DNA of 64,000 nucleotides from Flavobacterium resistens. Lineage in GTDB: Bacteria; Bacteroidota; Bacteroidia; Flavobacteriales; Flavobacteriaceae. Of this stretch, positions 21,201 to 29,945 are shown piece by piece. Where the stretch lies: assembly GCF_900182645.1 (NCBI RefSeq), contig NZ_FXTA01000001.1, forward strand, positions 372,001 through 436,000, in the 5' to 3' direction. Under the pieces are notes generated by a model. That model saw nothing but the letters and a program-made list of their open reading frames with translations. It was not told the DNA's origin and did not search any database. Made by a program: the position numbers and the translations under genes. Position 1 is the stretch's first letter, and every line of letters begins with the position of its first letter.

Positions 21201-24200
21201 TGTAACTGTAACCGATTTGCTTCCGTCTGGTTATACCTATAGAGGTTTTACCGCAACCAGCGGTACTTATGACAGCACAACAGGCATCTGGTCGCTAGAT
21301 ATACTTGAGAACAGTGAATCTGAAACTTTACAAATAACGGCAAGTGTAAACCCAACGGGAAATTATACGAATATTGCAGAGGTAACAAGCAGTGACATAC
21401 TTGATCCTGATTCTACCCCAAATAACGGAGTTACAACTGAAGATGATTATGCTACTGCAACAACAGTTCCTGTCCAACAATCGTCAGATTTGTCGCTGAC
21501 AAAAACAGTAAATAATGCAGCTCCAGTTGTAGGCTCTGAATTGACTTTTGAAATTATTGTAACCAATAATGGTCCGCAAGATAATAATGGCGTACAAGTC
21601 ACCGATTTACTTCCGTCAGGCTATACTTTTACAGGATACAGAATATCGACTGGAACTTATGATTCGGTTACAGGTGTTTGGACAGTAGGAAGTTTAGTTA
21701 CTGGAGATTCTGAAACATTGCAATTACTTGCAACAGTAAATCCTTCAGGTAATTATACAAACAGTGCTGAAGTTACAGCAAGCGATCTTCCAGATCCGGA
21801 TTCAACTCCAAATAACGGAGCTAATGCAGAAGATGATTATGCTGAAGTAACAACAGTCCCTGTCCCTCAATCAGCTGATTTATCAATTCTTAAAACTGTA
21901 AATAATGCAACTCCATTAGTAGGTTCACAAGTAATCTTCAGCGTTCAGGTAAGTAACGCAGGACCACAAGCAACAACTGGTGTGACTGTGACTGACTTGC
22001 TTCCAACTGGATATACTTACGTTTCATACAGCGCAACTGCCGGTAGTTATGACTCAACAACAGGATTATGGACTATAGGCGCTTTATTGAACGGAGCTTC
22101 ACAAACTTTACAGTTGACAGCAACTGTAAACCCTTCTGGTAATTATACAAATAGTGCAGAAGTTACAGCAAGCGATCTTCCAGATTCGGATTCAACTCCA
22201 AATAACGCCATAACAACCGAAGATGATTATTCAGAAGTATCAACTATTCCTGTTACGCAATCAGCTGATTTATCTTTATCAAAAACGGTAAATAATGCAA
22301 CTCCGTTAGTGGGTTCACAAGTAATTTTTAGTGTTCAGGTAAGTAATGCTGGTCCTCAAGATACAAATGGTGTAACCGTAACCGATTTGCTTCCGTCCGG
22401 CTACACTTATGTTTCATACAGCGCAACTTCAGGAAGTTATGATTCAACAACAGGATTATGGACAGTCGGAGCTTTATTAAATGGAGCTTCTCACACTTTG
22501 CAGTTAACAGCAATCGTAAACGCTACAGGAGATTATACAAATATTGCAGAAGTTTCTGCAAGTAATCTTCCTGATCCTGATTCAACTCCAAATAATGGTG
22601 TTACAACTGAAGATGATTATGCAACAGCAACAATTACTCCAACAGCTCAGTCTTCTGATTTATCTTTGACTAAAACCGTCAGCGATTCATCACCAATTGT
22701 AAATACTGAAATTACTTTTGAATTAATTATTACCAATAGTGGTCCACAGAACAATACAGGTGTTCAGGTAACCGATTTACTCCCAGCAGGGTTCACTTTT
22801 ACCAGATATACAGTTTCAACAGGAACTTATGATGCAACAACCGGATTATGGAACATTGGTAATCTAGCGATTGGTCAATCAGAAACTTTGCAAATTGCTG
22901 CAATAGCAAATGCGATTGGTAACTTCGTCAATAGAGCCGAAGTTACCGCAGCTGATCTGACAGATCCTGATTCAACTCCAAATAATGGAGCAAATTTAGA
23001 AGATGATTATGCAATTGCACTTGTAGGAACAAGAGCAGATACGCCGCCTCCACCTCCAGTTTCTGATTTATCTCTGACTAAAACAGTAAACAATACAACT
23101 CCATTAGTGGGGTCTCAGGTTACTTTTGAAATCGTAATAACAAATAGTGGAAAAGATGACAATGAAAATGTTCAGGTTACTGACTTACTTCCATCGGGTT
23201 ACACTTTTATTGGATATACTGTTTCAACTGGAACTTATACACCAGCAACTGGTCTATGGACAGTTGGAAACATAATTAATGGAAAATCAGAAACTTTACA
23301 AATAACAGCTACAGTAAATGCAACAGGTAATTATCTAAATATTGCTGAAATAACTGCGGCAGATTTTGAAGATCCTGATTCAACTCCAAATAATGGCATC
23401 ACAACTGAAGATGATTACGCAACTGCCACAACTACGCCAACAGCTTTATCATCTGATTTATCACTAACAAAAGAAATTACCAATACAACTTCAAAAGTTG
23501 GTACTCCTGTTGTTTTTGAAATTGTAGTAACAAATAACGGTCCACAAGATAATACTGGTGTTCAGGTTACAGATTTGCTTCCAACGGGATATACTTATAC
23601 AAGTTACACAAATTCAACTGGAACTTATAATCCTGTTACGGGAATATGGAATATCGGCAATTTAGCCAATGGACAATCTGAAACATTGCAAATCAGCTCA
23701 ATTATTAACGATACAGGAATTTATCTCAACATTGCCGAAGTAACCGCTGCTGATCTACCCGATCCTGATTCAACTCCAAATAACGGAATTACAACTGAAG
23801 ATGATTATGGAGATGCGATCATAACTCCAATAAGAGTTGGTACTTATTCTGATTTATCATTAACCAAAACTGTCAATAATGCAACTCCATTAGTGGGTTC
23901 TCAAGTTACTTTTGAAGTTATAGTAACAAATGACGGTCCGTTAGATAATACTGGTGTGGCAGTAACTGACTTGCTCCCTTCTGGATATACTTATAGCGCC
24001 TATACAGTATCAACTGGAACATATAATCCAACGACTGGTTTATGGACTGTTGGTAATTTAATAGCAGGGAAATCTGAAACATTGCAAGTTTTAGCCACTG
24101 TAAATCCTAGTGGGAATTATACTAATAGTGCTGAAGTTACTGCAGCAAATATTGATGATATAGATTCTACTCCTAATAATGGTGTTACAACAGAAGACGA

Positions 24201-26862
24201 TTATGCTTCTGCCTCAACAACACCAAATCCTCAATCTTCTAATCTATCATTAACAAAAACAGTGAATAACCCGACCCCTATTATAGGTTCTTCTGTTACT
24301 TTTGAAGTTATTGTTACAAACAATGGTCCTCAAAATACAGCAGGCGTTGAAATAACTGATTTACTACCTTCTGGATATACATTCAGCAATTATACCGCAA
24401 CTAAGGGAACTTATAATAAAACTACAGGAAAATGGGCAATTGGTTCTTTAATTAATGGCGATTCTCAAACATTACAAGTAACAGCATTTGTAAACGCGAT
24501 AGGAAATTATAACAATATTGCAGAAGTAACAGCAAGCAACTTACTAGATCCAAACTCAACTCCAAATAATGGAATTGCAACAGAAGATGACTATGCTGAA
24601 GCAACTACTTCACCAGTTGTTCCGATGGCAGATTTATCGCTTACAAAATCCGTTCTGGGAAGCAATTTAAGTCCTATTTTTGGATCAACTGTCACATTTG
24701 AAATAACCGTGAAAAACAGTGGACCTCAAGCTGCAACCGGAGTAAGTGTGAAAGACATTTTACCAAGTGGTTTTGAATATGTTGTTTATAGTTCAACCGC
24801 TGGACAGTATTTTAATACAACTGGGATATGGAATATTGGAACAATTCCAAATGGAGGCTCAGAATCTCTATTAATAGGCGTTAAAGTGAATACAACAGGC
24901 AATTATAATAATATTGCTGAGGTCTTTACCTCAAATGAGCTTGATCCTGATTCTACTCCAAACAATAATGTCGTGGGAGAAGATGACATGAATTCTGTAT
25001 TACTTACTCCAGTTCCAGCTGTAACAGATCTTTCGATAGAAAAAACTGTTGTTGGTAATAACTTGACTCCTGCTGTTGGATCTCAAATTACATTTGCAAT
25101 AACAGTAACTAATGATGGCCCAAGTGTTTCAACAGGTGTAACTATCAAAGACATTCTCCCGTCTGGTTATCAATATTCATTTTTCAATTCTACATCGGGA
25201 AGTTATAATCCTGCAACTGGAATATGGACACCAGGTATTATTTTACCAGGAAACAGTCATACATTATTGATAAATGCGTTTGTAAAAGCGCCAACAGGAA
25301 CTCCAGACGAATATTTAAACTCTGCTGAAATAATGACTTCAGATCAACATGATCCCGATAGTACTCCAGGAAATGGAATTATTACAGAAGACGATTATGA
25401 TAGTATTTCTGTAACTCCTCAAATTGTTATGGCTGATTTATCAATAGAAAAAACAGCTCTCAATCAAAATGCAGTGTATGATGTCGGGTCAACCGTTATT
25501 TTCACTGTTACGGTTAAAAATGATGGTCCTGCAAATGCTAGCGGTGTTTCTGTTAAAGACTTACTGCCTCCTGGATTCAAATATTTAACCAGTGCTCCAA
25601 CCAGCGGACTTTACAATTATATTACTGGAGTTTGGAATGTTGGTATTGTAGCTGCGGGTAACGATGAATCACTGGATATTTATACAACCGTAAATCCACC
25701 AACAGGAGTTGCCGGTGAATATACCAATACAACTGAAATAATCGCCAGCAATTTGCCTGATCCAGACTCAACTCCAAATAATGGCATTGTTACCGAAGAC
25801 GATTATGACAGCCTTCAAATTAATGTAGCAGTAGCCGATTTAAGTTTAGAAAAAACAGTAAGCAACAAAAACGCAAATGTAAACGAAGTTATCACATTTA
25901 CATTGCAGCTTAATAATGAAGGTCCGAGTACAGCAACCGGCGTTAATGTTGATGATATAATTCCGTTAGGTTATCGCAATATCACGAACATCAGTAATGG
26001 AGGAATTTTCAGCAACAATACTATCAAATGGGCAAACTTGACTGTTCCTGTTGGAGGTGTAACATTAACTTACCAAGTTACAGTTGCAAATCCGAAAGGA
26101 CTTGACCATGATGATTATTTGAATATGGCACAGGTTACAGCTTCGAATCAATTTGACCCTGACAGTAAGCCAAACAATGACAATGGTGATCAAAGTGAAG
26201 ATGATGAAGATTCTGAATTCATAAACATTCCATCGACTGATATTGCAATTAATAAAGAAGTTGATAAAACCGATGTCGCCATGTACAGCAGCGTAATCTT
26301 TACCATTACCGCCGGAAACCTTGGCAATTTAGCGGCAACAAATGTTGAAGTAAAAGATCTGCTTCCGAAAGGATATGAATTAGAAAGCGCTACAGCAACA
26401 TCTGGGACTTATAACAGTGCAACCGGAATTTGGACAATTCCAAATGTTGCTCCAAAAGGCAGTCAAACGCTTACTTTAAATGTCAAAGTTGTTGATGTTA
26501 GAGACTACTTGAATATCGCACAATTGGTTTCAATGGATCAAATTGACACTAACTCATCTAATAACCAAGACAGTGCAACAGTCTCTCCAAATTGCTTGAA
26601 AATCTGGAATGAATTTTCACCAAATGATGATGGCCAAAACGATACTTTCTATATCGATTGTATTACACAGTATCCAGATAATGAACTGTCCATATTTAAT
26701 CGTTGGGGTAATTTGGTTTACTTCAAAAAAGGATACGACAACACTTGGGACGGTAAAGAAAAAGGATCTGCAAAAACACTTCCGGAAGGAACCTATTTCT
26801 ATATTCTGGATCTCGGAGATGGTTCTGACAAAACTTCTGGCTGGCTTTATTTAAAAAATTAG
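15241..26862 (+). CDS. Giant cell-surface adhesin with Ig-like and DUF11 repeats and T9SS type B signal
   Basis: The 3873-residue protein starts at ATG 15241 (a TTG two codons earlier is less likely). A signal peptide (about 1-33, ending SSKAQ) is followed by about 14 Ig/PKD-like modules (about 37-1418), many opening with NAGPDQ-x-C and ending with TYTFRWTV. Then come 18 DUF11 (TIGR01451) repeats (about 1419-3783), each opening [AS]DLSLTKTV and most closing DPDSTPNNG-x-EDDYA, an acidic, possibly Ca-binding linker. The last 90 residues form a gliding-motility-type CHU_C domain (EFSPNDDGQNDTF, IFNRWGNLVY, WDGKEKGS, LPEGTYFYIL), the type IX secretion signal of type B substrates. The following SprF-like and OmpA-like genes are its probable secretion and anchoring partners. 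A stalk-like surface adhesin is inferred. Confidence 0.95.
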   Translation: MPQFYFYSAVTNFSKKLYLAIILIILSAVSSKAQNCTVNAGVLNTTICETDALVLTGNNPSPIIGTVLWTQISGPAVVINSPNSSTTTISGYTGGNTYIFRYSATCGDGILSYQDKVVNVKPITRANAGGNIASCPNNNGTLAIIANTPQNTGETGYWEIVGANNAGVVINFPNLATSTITLPDTSCGVTTLQWVIEGPEFAPGQRCRTTSQITVTNYGGVKPVSAGPDQTLSNCYTTTQSTNLNATYGGCGLNGQNGQWTFVTGPNTPTIANPNANNTGISNLTEGTYTFRWTVTGPCASGNDLVVITVPPATQDVTQLPGGDENIFFCDNTINQVTLVAQTPLYAGETVQWTQVSGGSGAVIVSPTNPTTLVTNISDSGSPYRFRYTLTNNNTGCIFTKDYIVQYNGPTRTIVANNGNDIVGSCNATVFTIPLAVTGTGSNQYRIVSGPALSPLGPFPSALKDTGNSLTLTLTAPGDYTVEFIRKQTGALTVECDYGFDTINVLVSGEPTPSNAGTDVSLPCGDTSTILSGVTTDDGLHFWSQLSGPNTAVVADNFAVDTQVSGLISGTYVFQYITKGGGATCGFSVATVTVYVSDSTINNVNAGQDQLVCTNSQVPLAAVQPDPGEIGTWSQVSGPNTITFSNVNDPNAIASGFLTPSSLYELQWTVSYLHPGPSCGSAVSDNVSILTNNLLAPTPSDAGPDACYSSGTTTFNLSGNTPQPNEIGTWTAQPSTGVVFADEIDPNTMVTVPGNGTYVFTWSIVPRVRTCLSSESSVSVTVADTPPAANAGPDQEICGNTITMAATQSGGSTGTWSRISGVGNYTISDIHDPNAVFTFNYSGYYIFRWTVDANVCGQAFDDINLTIGIPPHQALAGPDQNVCNSTTVTMAGSTYDSFFELGQWSVLTGAPNQPTIVDPSNPNTVINGLIAGTYTFRWTVSAKSIFLCQGTFDDVVVIVDTPADAGTNQTYCDVTSIELMAGENSKGTWTLTSTTGNPNDVTITQSKVNSYIANATVVPGNDYVFTFTTIPTTFPNGSTCAGTSDSVNVTIFSGASIDPNAGSDQTLCISDVSGTATMSGNMPPPDVTTAEWRFVYQPAGSVAVITTPSAPLTTVTNLTVPGLYILEWVFESNNCRSLSDIVRIEMNAPPSTANAGPDDTVACQTTYKTAAVPPTVGIGTWTITTQPAGSNAVIDNPNSPVTTLSNVIIGSYTLTWTVTNGPFTNPSLCQPSSDTVTIIFNDTPPSIANAGPDQEYCNVSSVTMDATPVTSGLGTWTQVSGPNTANIASPNNANSLMLGLIPGTYEFLWTTTTVNNNGCTSQDSVLVTIYQNPSTADAGPNQIVPQFSPINLNAVPPTIGTGSWTQTGGPSTIGFTDPSSPTTAVTGTIPGIYTLQWNVSNGNCAVSTDTMNLTILAVADLELTKSVTPTTGSVGDVVTFNINVFNNNNAQGGTVTATNVSVRDHIPLGFAIVPGSVNSAGQYNVGDNTITWTGLTIPSGSILHLTFNATIRAVGPYVNSAEVIASDQFDPDSTPNNGIATEDDQDDATVTLDIADLSLQKTVSPTTVSINDNVIFTIRVTNSGPSNATGITVSDQLPPGYTYVSDNGAGKYNNITGIWNVGNLNNGNSLALQITAKVNVASAADYVNTAEIQTAKQKDPDSTPGNGLPEDDMASANVTLKSADLELTKTVTPTSGAAGDQVDFTLTVLNKGPGNATGIAVQDIIPEGFTLIPGSVSNAGFYNIATATISWQNLALANGATLNLTFRAIVNPLGGYLNIAQITASDLTDPDSTPNNDDGDQSEDDEDNSPFTFIGPTADLSLTKNVVAGNTSAVVGSQVSFELVIKNDGPNSATGVQVTDLLPSGYEFVNFSSSAGLYDETTGIWSVGTVDNGVSESLIIDAKVLPTGDYLNITQVTASDLPDPDSTPNNDDGDQSEDDEANAVVTPISPLADLSVIKTVDNTTPLVGSLVTFQIITTNSGPQDTAHVTVTDLLPSGYTYRGFTATSGTYDSTTGIWSLDILENSESETLQITASVNPTGNYTNIAEVTSSDILDPDSTPNNGVTTEDDYATATTVPVQQSSDLSLTKTVNNAAPVVGSELTFEIIVTNNGPQDNNGVQVTDLLPSGYTFTGYRISTGTYDSVTGVWTVGSLVTGDSETLQLLATVNPSGNYTNSAEVTASDLPDPDSTPNNGANAEDDYAEVTTVPVPQSADLSILKTVNNATPLVGSQVIFSVQVSNAGPQATTGVTVTDLLPTGYTYVSYSATAGSYDSTTGLWTIGALLNGASQTLQLTATVNPSGNYTNSAEVTASDLPDSDSTPNNAITTEDDYSEVSTIPVTQSADLSLSKTVNNATPLVGSQVIFSVQVSNAGPQDTNGVTVTDLLPSGYTYVSYSATSGSYDSTTGLWTVGALLNGASHTLQLTAIVNATGDYTNIAEVSASNLPDPDSTPNNGVTTEDDYATATITPTAQSSDLSLTKTVSDSSPIVNTEITFELIITNSGPQNNTGVQVTDLLPAGFTFTRYTVSTGTYDATTGLWNIGNLAIGQSETLQIAAIANAIGNFVNRAEVTAADLTDPDSTPNNGANLEDDYAIALVGTRADTPPPPPVSDLSLTKTVNNTTPLVGSQVTFEIVITNSGKDDNENVQVTDLLPSGYTFIGYTVSTGTYTPATGLWTVGNIINGKSETLQITATVNATGNYLNIAEITAADFEDPDSTPNNGITTEDDYATATTTPTALSSDLSLTKEITNTTSKVGTPVVFEIVVTNNGPQDNTGVQVTDLLPTGYTYTSYTNSTGTYNPVTGIWNIGNLANGQSETLQISSIINDTGIYLNIAEVTAADLPDPDSTPNNGITTEDDYGDAIITPIRVGTYSDLSLTKTVNNATPLVGSQVTFEVIVTNDGPLDNTGVAVTDLLPSGYTYSAYTVSTGTYNPTTGLWTVGNLIAGKSETLQVLATVNPSGNYTNSAEVTAANIDDIDSTPNNGVTTEDDYASASTTPNPQSSNLSLTKTVNNPTPIIGSSVTFEVIVTNNGPQNTAGVEITDLLPSGYTFSNYTATKGTYNKTTGKWAIGSLINGDSQTLQVTAFVNAIGNYNNIAEVTASNLLDPNSTPNNGIATEDDYAEATTSPVVPMADLSLTKSVLGSNLSPIFGSTVTFEITVKNSGPQAATGVSVKDILPSGFEYVVYSSTAGQYFNTTGIWNIGTIPNGGSESLLIGVKVNTTGNYNNIAEVFTSNELDPDSTPNNNVVGEDDMNSVLLTPVPAVTDLSIEKTVVGNNLTPAVGSQITFAITVTNDGPSVSTGVTIKDILPSGYQYSFFNSTSGSYNPATGIWTPGIILPGNSHTLLINAFVKAPTGTPDEYLNSAEIMTSDQHDPDSTPGNGIITEDDYDSISVTPQIVMADLSIEKTALNQNAVYDVGSTVIFTVTVKNDGPANASGVSVKDLLPPGFKYLTSAPTSGLYNYITGVWNVGIVAAGNDESLDIYTTVNPPTGVAGEYTNTTEIIASNLPDPDSTPNNGIVTEDDYDSLQINVAVADLSLEKTVSNKNANVNEVITFTLQLNNEGPSTATGVNVDDIIPLGYRNITNISNGGIFSNNTIKWANLTVPVGGVTLTYQVTVANPKGLDHDDYLNMAQVTASNQFDPDSKPNNDNGDQSEDDEDSEFINIPSTDIAINKEVDKTDVAMYSSVIFTITAGNLGNLAATNVEVKDLLPKGYELESATATSGTYNSATGIWTIPNVAPKGSQTLTLNVKVVDVRDYLNIAQLVSMDQIDTNSSNNQDSATVSPNCLKIWNEFSPNDDGQNDTFYIDCITQYPDNELSIFNRWGNLVYFKKGYDNTWDGKEKGSAKTLPEGTYFYILDLGDGSDKTSGWLYLKN
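19495..26589 (+). repeat. 18 tandem DUF11-encoding repeats, mostly 390 bp
   Basis: Repeat starts, taken at the [AS]DL codons, recur at 21091, 21481, 21871, 22261 and 22651, exactly 390 bases (130 codons) apart. Neighbouring intervals are 390-408 bases. Adjacent units share long stretches of near-identical DNA, most clearly those starting at 21871 and 22261, whereas the first four and last four units are more diverged. This pattern suggests expansion by unequal recombination from the centre. Assembly collapse is a risk here. Confidence 0.9.
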
Positions 26863-26882
26863 GATAACCAAAATAATTGGCT

Positions 26883-27806
26883 ATGATTAAAGATATAAAA
26901 AAGTTTTTTACGATAATTACAATGCTTTCTGTATTTGGAACTTATGCGCAGCAAGAACCGCAATACACGCAGTATATGTATAATACACTCACGGTAAACT
27001 CGGCTTATGCCGGATCATTGGGACATTTAGCCATAACAGGAATCTACAGAACGCAATGGGTTGGTCTTGATGGAGCACCAACCACGCAATCTTTTACACT
27101 TGACACGCCAATTGCTAAAAATGTAGGACTTGGATTGTCTGTAGTCAATGAAGAAATTGGTCCTTCTGAAGAACAATATATTGATGCCAATTTCTCTTAT
27201 ACCATTCAGTCTGGGCAAACGCATAAATTGTCTTTTGGTGTTAAAGGCGGCGGACGCGTTTTAAATATCGACTGGACAAAAGGAAGCCACCGTGATCCTG
27301 ATGTTCAGTTTCGTGAAAACATAACCAACAAATTTGTGCCTGTAGTTGGAGCTGGTTTATACTGGCACGGCGAACGTGATTATATCGGATTATCAATTCC
27401 AAATTTTCTAACCAGAGAACGCTATAATTATGATGATATTGCCGATGATCTTGTCAACGAAAGAATGCATTTATATTTAATTGGAGGAATCGTTTTTGAC
27501 CTTTCAGCCAATACTAAATTTAAACCCGCAATATTGCTTAAATATGTATCTGGCGCTCCTCTTATTGCCGATTTTTCAGCCAATTTTATGTTTAACGAAG
27601 TTATTACGCTTGGCGCTTCATACCGTACCTCCGATTCTGTAAGCGCTATGGCTGCTTTACAAATAGCACCACAGTTTACCATAGGTTACGCTTATGATTA
27701 TACAACAACCGAATTGCAGAACTATAACAGCGGAACACACGAAATTATGCTTCGATTTGAATTAGTATCACGCAAAAAGGGATTAAAATCTCCGAGATTC
27801 TTTTAA
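26883..27806 (+). CDS. PorP/SprF family type IX secretion outer-membrane protein
   Basis: The 307-residue precursor starts at ATG 26883 (a TTG two codons earlier is rejected). It has a signal peptide (about 1-22, ending GTYAQ), the family opening QEPQYTQYMYNTLTVNSAYAG, and a predicted barrel ending with alternating strands. In gliding Flavobacterium, SprF is needed for surface delivery of the adhesin SprB, and PorP/SprF paralogues are typically encoded next to CHU_C-bearing substrates. The gene lies 20 bases after the adhesin stop and 11 bases before the OmpA-like gene, so the three probably form one operon. It is the likely dedicated partner of this adhesin. Confidence 0.95.
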   Translation: MIKDIKKFFTIITMLSVFGTYAQQEPQYTQYMYNTLTVNSAYAGSLGHLAITGIYRTQWVGLDGAPTTQSFTLDTPIAKNVGLGLSVVNEEIGPSEEQYIDANFSYTIQSGQTHKLSFGVKGGGRVLNIDWTKGSHRDPDVQFRENITNKFVPVVGAGLYWHGERDYIGLSIPNFLTRERYNYDDIADDLVNERMHLYLIGGIVFDLSANTKFKPAILLKYVSGAPLIADFSANFMFNEVITLGASYRTSDSVSAMAALQIAPQFTIGYAYDYTTTELQNYNSGTHEIMLRFELVSRKKGLKSPRFF

Positions 27807-27817
27807 TACTGACCTAT

Positions 27818-29746
27818 ATGAAAAGAACAATTACTATACTTGTATTGCTGGCCATTCAAATGGCTCATTCGCAAACTAAGAACAAAACGGCCGATGCTCT
27901 TTTTGATAAAATGTACTATATAGATGCAGCAAAGTCGTATGAAATGTCTATTAATAATGGAGATATTTCTAAAGAAATTCTACAGCGCGCCGGTGACGCC
28001 TATTATTTCAATACACAAATGGAAAATGCCAGCAAATACTATAAAAAATTGCTTGCCGATTATCCAACTGAAGTTTCTGCCGAATATTATTTTCGTTATG
28101 CACAATCGTTGCAAGGAATTCAAAATTACGAATTGGCAAAAAAATGGATGAAAAACTTTTCTGAAAAACAAAAATCATCTGATTCCAGAGGCCAGAATTT
28201 TTCGCTTAAAACAGTAACACTTGAAGATATTAAAAAACTGAAACCGCAATTTTTATTAGAAAATCTCGAAATTAATTCGGCTTATTCTGATATGGGGCCA
28301 ATGTTTTACAAAGGCGACTTAGTGTACTCCACAACTGTAGATTCCTCTTTTTTAAAAACAAATAAATACGGATGGAACGACCAGCCATATTTAAATATGC
28401 AACTCGGAAAAATTAGTCCGCAACAAACAAATGTGAGTTTTAAAGAACGATTTGGAAAAGAAATCACAACGCAGTATCACGAAGCTTGTGTGGCATTTTC
28501 GCCTGACGAACAAACTATTTATTTTACCCGAAACAATTATAACGGAAAACTAAAAAGAGACAGCAAAGGTGTTAATAATTTAAAGATTTATTCTGCAACT
28601 GCTGTCGAAAGCGACAATGGATCTGTTAAATGGGAAAATGTAAAAGAATTGCCTTTTAACAGTGATAATTATTCAGTTGGACAACCAACAGTAAGCAAAG
28701 ACGGGAAAAGACTCTATTTTGTTTCTGATATGCCCGGAACAATTGGTTCAGCCGATATTTTTGTAGTTGATATTTTAGGAAAAGATCAATATTCAAATCC
28801 GAGAAATCTTGGCGAAAAAATAAACACCAGCGGACGCGAAATGTTTCCGTACATAACCGATAAAGCGCTTTATTTTGCTTCAGATGGTTTCCTAGGTCTT
28901 GGCGGACTTGATGTTTTTGAAAGCCGCTTAAACAATGAAGTTTTTGACGAGCCTGTCAATCTAGGTGCGCCTTTAAACAGCAGTATGGACGATTTTGGTT
29001 ATATCGTAAATGAAGATACCAATAAAGGTTTTGTTTGTTCAAACAGAAAAACTGGTAAAGGTGATGATGATATTTATTCGTTCGAAAGAAGTTGTGTTCA
29101 ATCTATAAATGGTTATGTTTTTGATGCTATTTCAAACAAAAATATTGCCGGAGCGATTGTTACACTTAAAAATAATGAAAACCAGAAACTACAAGAAACA
29201 GTTTCCAGAATCGATGGGAAATTTGAATTTGAAGAAAATATCGACTGCAAAACACCATATACAATTGAAGCTGCAAAAGATAATTTTACAACTAGTACAA
29301 AAGCAATTGTTACTCCTGAAAATTCTGGTATAACCGAAGTTCCTATCGGGCTTGACCCTGCCCTTATTGAACGAAAAGATGGTTTGCTGAAAATCAAAAT
29401 CGGAATTATTTTCTTTGACCTTAATAAATCTGAAGTTCGTTATGATGCGGCAATAGAATTAAATAAAGTTGTTTTATTAATGACCCAATATCCAACTGTT
29501 GTCATTAAAATTGAATCTCATACAGATTCTAGAGCTGATGATCAATACAATCTCGATTTATCTGACCGACGTGCCAAAGCAACACGAGATTATATCATTT
29601 CGCAAGGAATTGCTCCAGAACGTATTGAAAGCGCTATTGGTTATGGCGAAACCCAACTTGTGAACAATTGTTCAAACGGAGTTCCGTGTACCGAAGCACA
29701 ACATCAAATGAATAGACGAAGCGAATTTATTATTACTAAAATGTAA
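27818..29746 (+). CDS. OmpA family protein with TPR, PD40 and carboxypeptidase-regulatory-like domains
   Basis: The 642-residue precursor has a signal peptide (about 1-19), TPR-like helices (about 22-115), WD40-like PD40 beta-propeller repeats (about 140-410, e.g. SPDEQTIYFTRNNYNGK and VSKDGKRLYFVSDMPG), a carboxypeptidase-regulatory-like beta-sandwich (about 425-510) and a C-terminal OmpA peptidoglycan-binding domain (about 525-642, with ESHTDSRADDQYNLDLSDRRAKATRDYI). Proteins of this layout, such as PorE in type IX secretion, connect the outer-membrane machinery to peptidoglycan. As third gene of the adhesin/SprF operon it may anchor the secretion or adhesin complex to the wall. Confidence 0.93.
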   Translation: MKRTITILVLLAIQMAHSQTKNKTADALFDKMYYIDAAKSYEMSINNGDISKEILQRAGDAYYFNTQMENASKYYKKLLADYPTEVSAEYYFRYAQSLQGIQNYELAKKWMKNFSEKQKSSDSRGQNFSLKTVTLEDIKKLKPQFLLENLEINSAYSDMGPMFYKGDLVYSTTVDSSFLKTNKYGWNDQPYLNMQLGKISPQQTNVSFKERFGKEITTQYHEACVAFSPDEQTIYFTRNNYNGKLKRDSKGVNNLKIYSATAVESDNGSVKWENVKELPFNSDNYSVGQPTVSKDGKRLYFVSDMPGTIGSADIFVVDILGKDQYSNPRNLGEKINTSGREMFPYITDKALYFASDGFLGLGGLDVFESRLNNEVFDEPVNLGAPLNSSMDDFGYIVNEDTNKGFVCSNRKTGKGDDDIYSFERSCVQSINGYVFDAISNKNIAGAIVTLKNNENQKLQETVSRIDGKFEFEENIDCKTPYTIEAAKDNFTTSTKAIVTPENSGITEVPIGLDPALIERKDGLLKIKIGIIFFDLNKSEVRYDAAIELNKVVLLMTQYPTVVIKIESHTDSRADDQYNLDLSDRRAKATRDYIISQGIAPERIESAIGYGETQLVNNCSNGVPCTEAQHQMNRRSEFIITKM

Positions 29747-29877
29747 TTTCGATCTTAAAAGACGCTTTTTTAAAAAAGTTTAAATTGCATATTTTAGTAC
29801 ATTGATTACCAGTGTAGTTATTTTCTTTCAGTACTGTTATTTATTTCATTTTTTAACATATAAACAGGTATTTTTAC

Positions 29878-29910
29878 TTGTTTCCAACTGTGACTTAAAT
29901 TCTATTTTTG
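29878..29910 (+). promoter_or_regulatory. Promoter of the scramblase-like gene
   Basis: TTG (29878-29880), a 22-base spacer and TATTTTTG (29903-29910) fit the Flavobacterium consensus TTG-N17-23-TANNTTTG. The predicted transcript start falls shortly before ATG 29946, supporting that start over the longer upstream frame from 29802. Confidence 0.65.
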
Positions 29911-29945
29911 AGCTCCAAAAACAAATAACCAACCAGCTCAAAACT

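Noticed and set aside
19495-26589. Regularly spaced repeats that could be mistaken for a CRISPR or satellite array
   Set aside because: The units are 390 bp, in frame and encode DUF11 protein modules within one uninterrupted gene.
29766-29779. CTTTTTTAAAAAAG palindrome after the OmpA-like gene as a terminator
   Set aside because: It is only A and T apart from its ends and too weak to call.
29802-29945. Longer N-terminus for the scramblase-like protein
   Set aside because: A good promoter (29878-29910) lies inside it, and the family similarity starts at ATG 29946.
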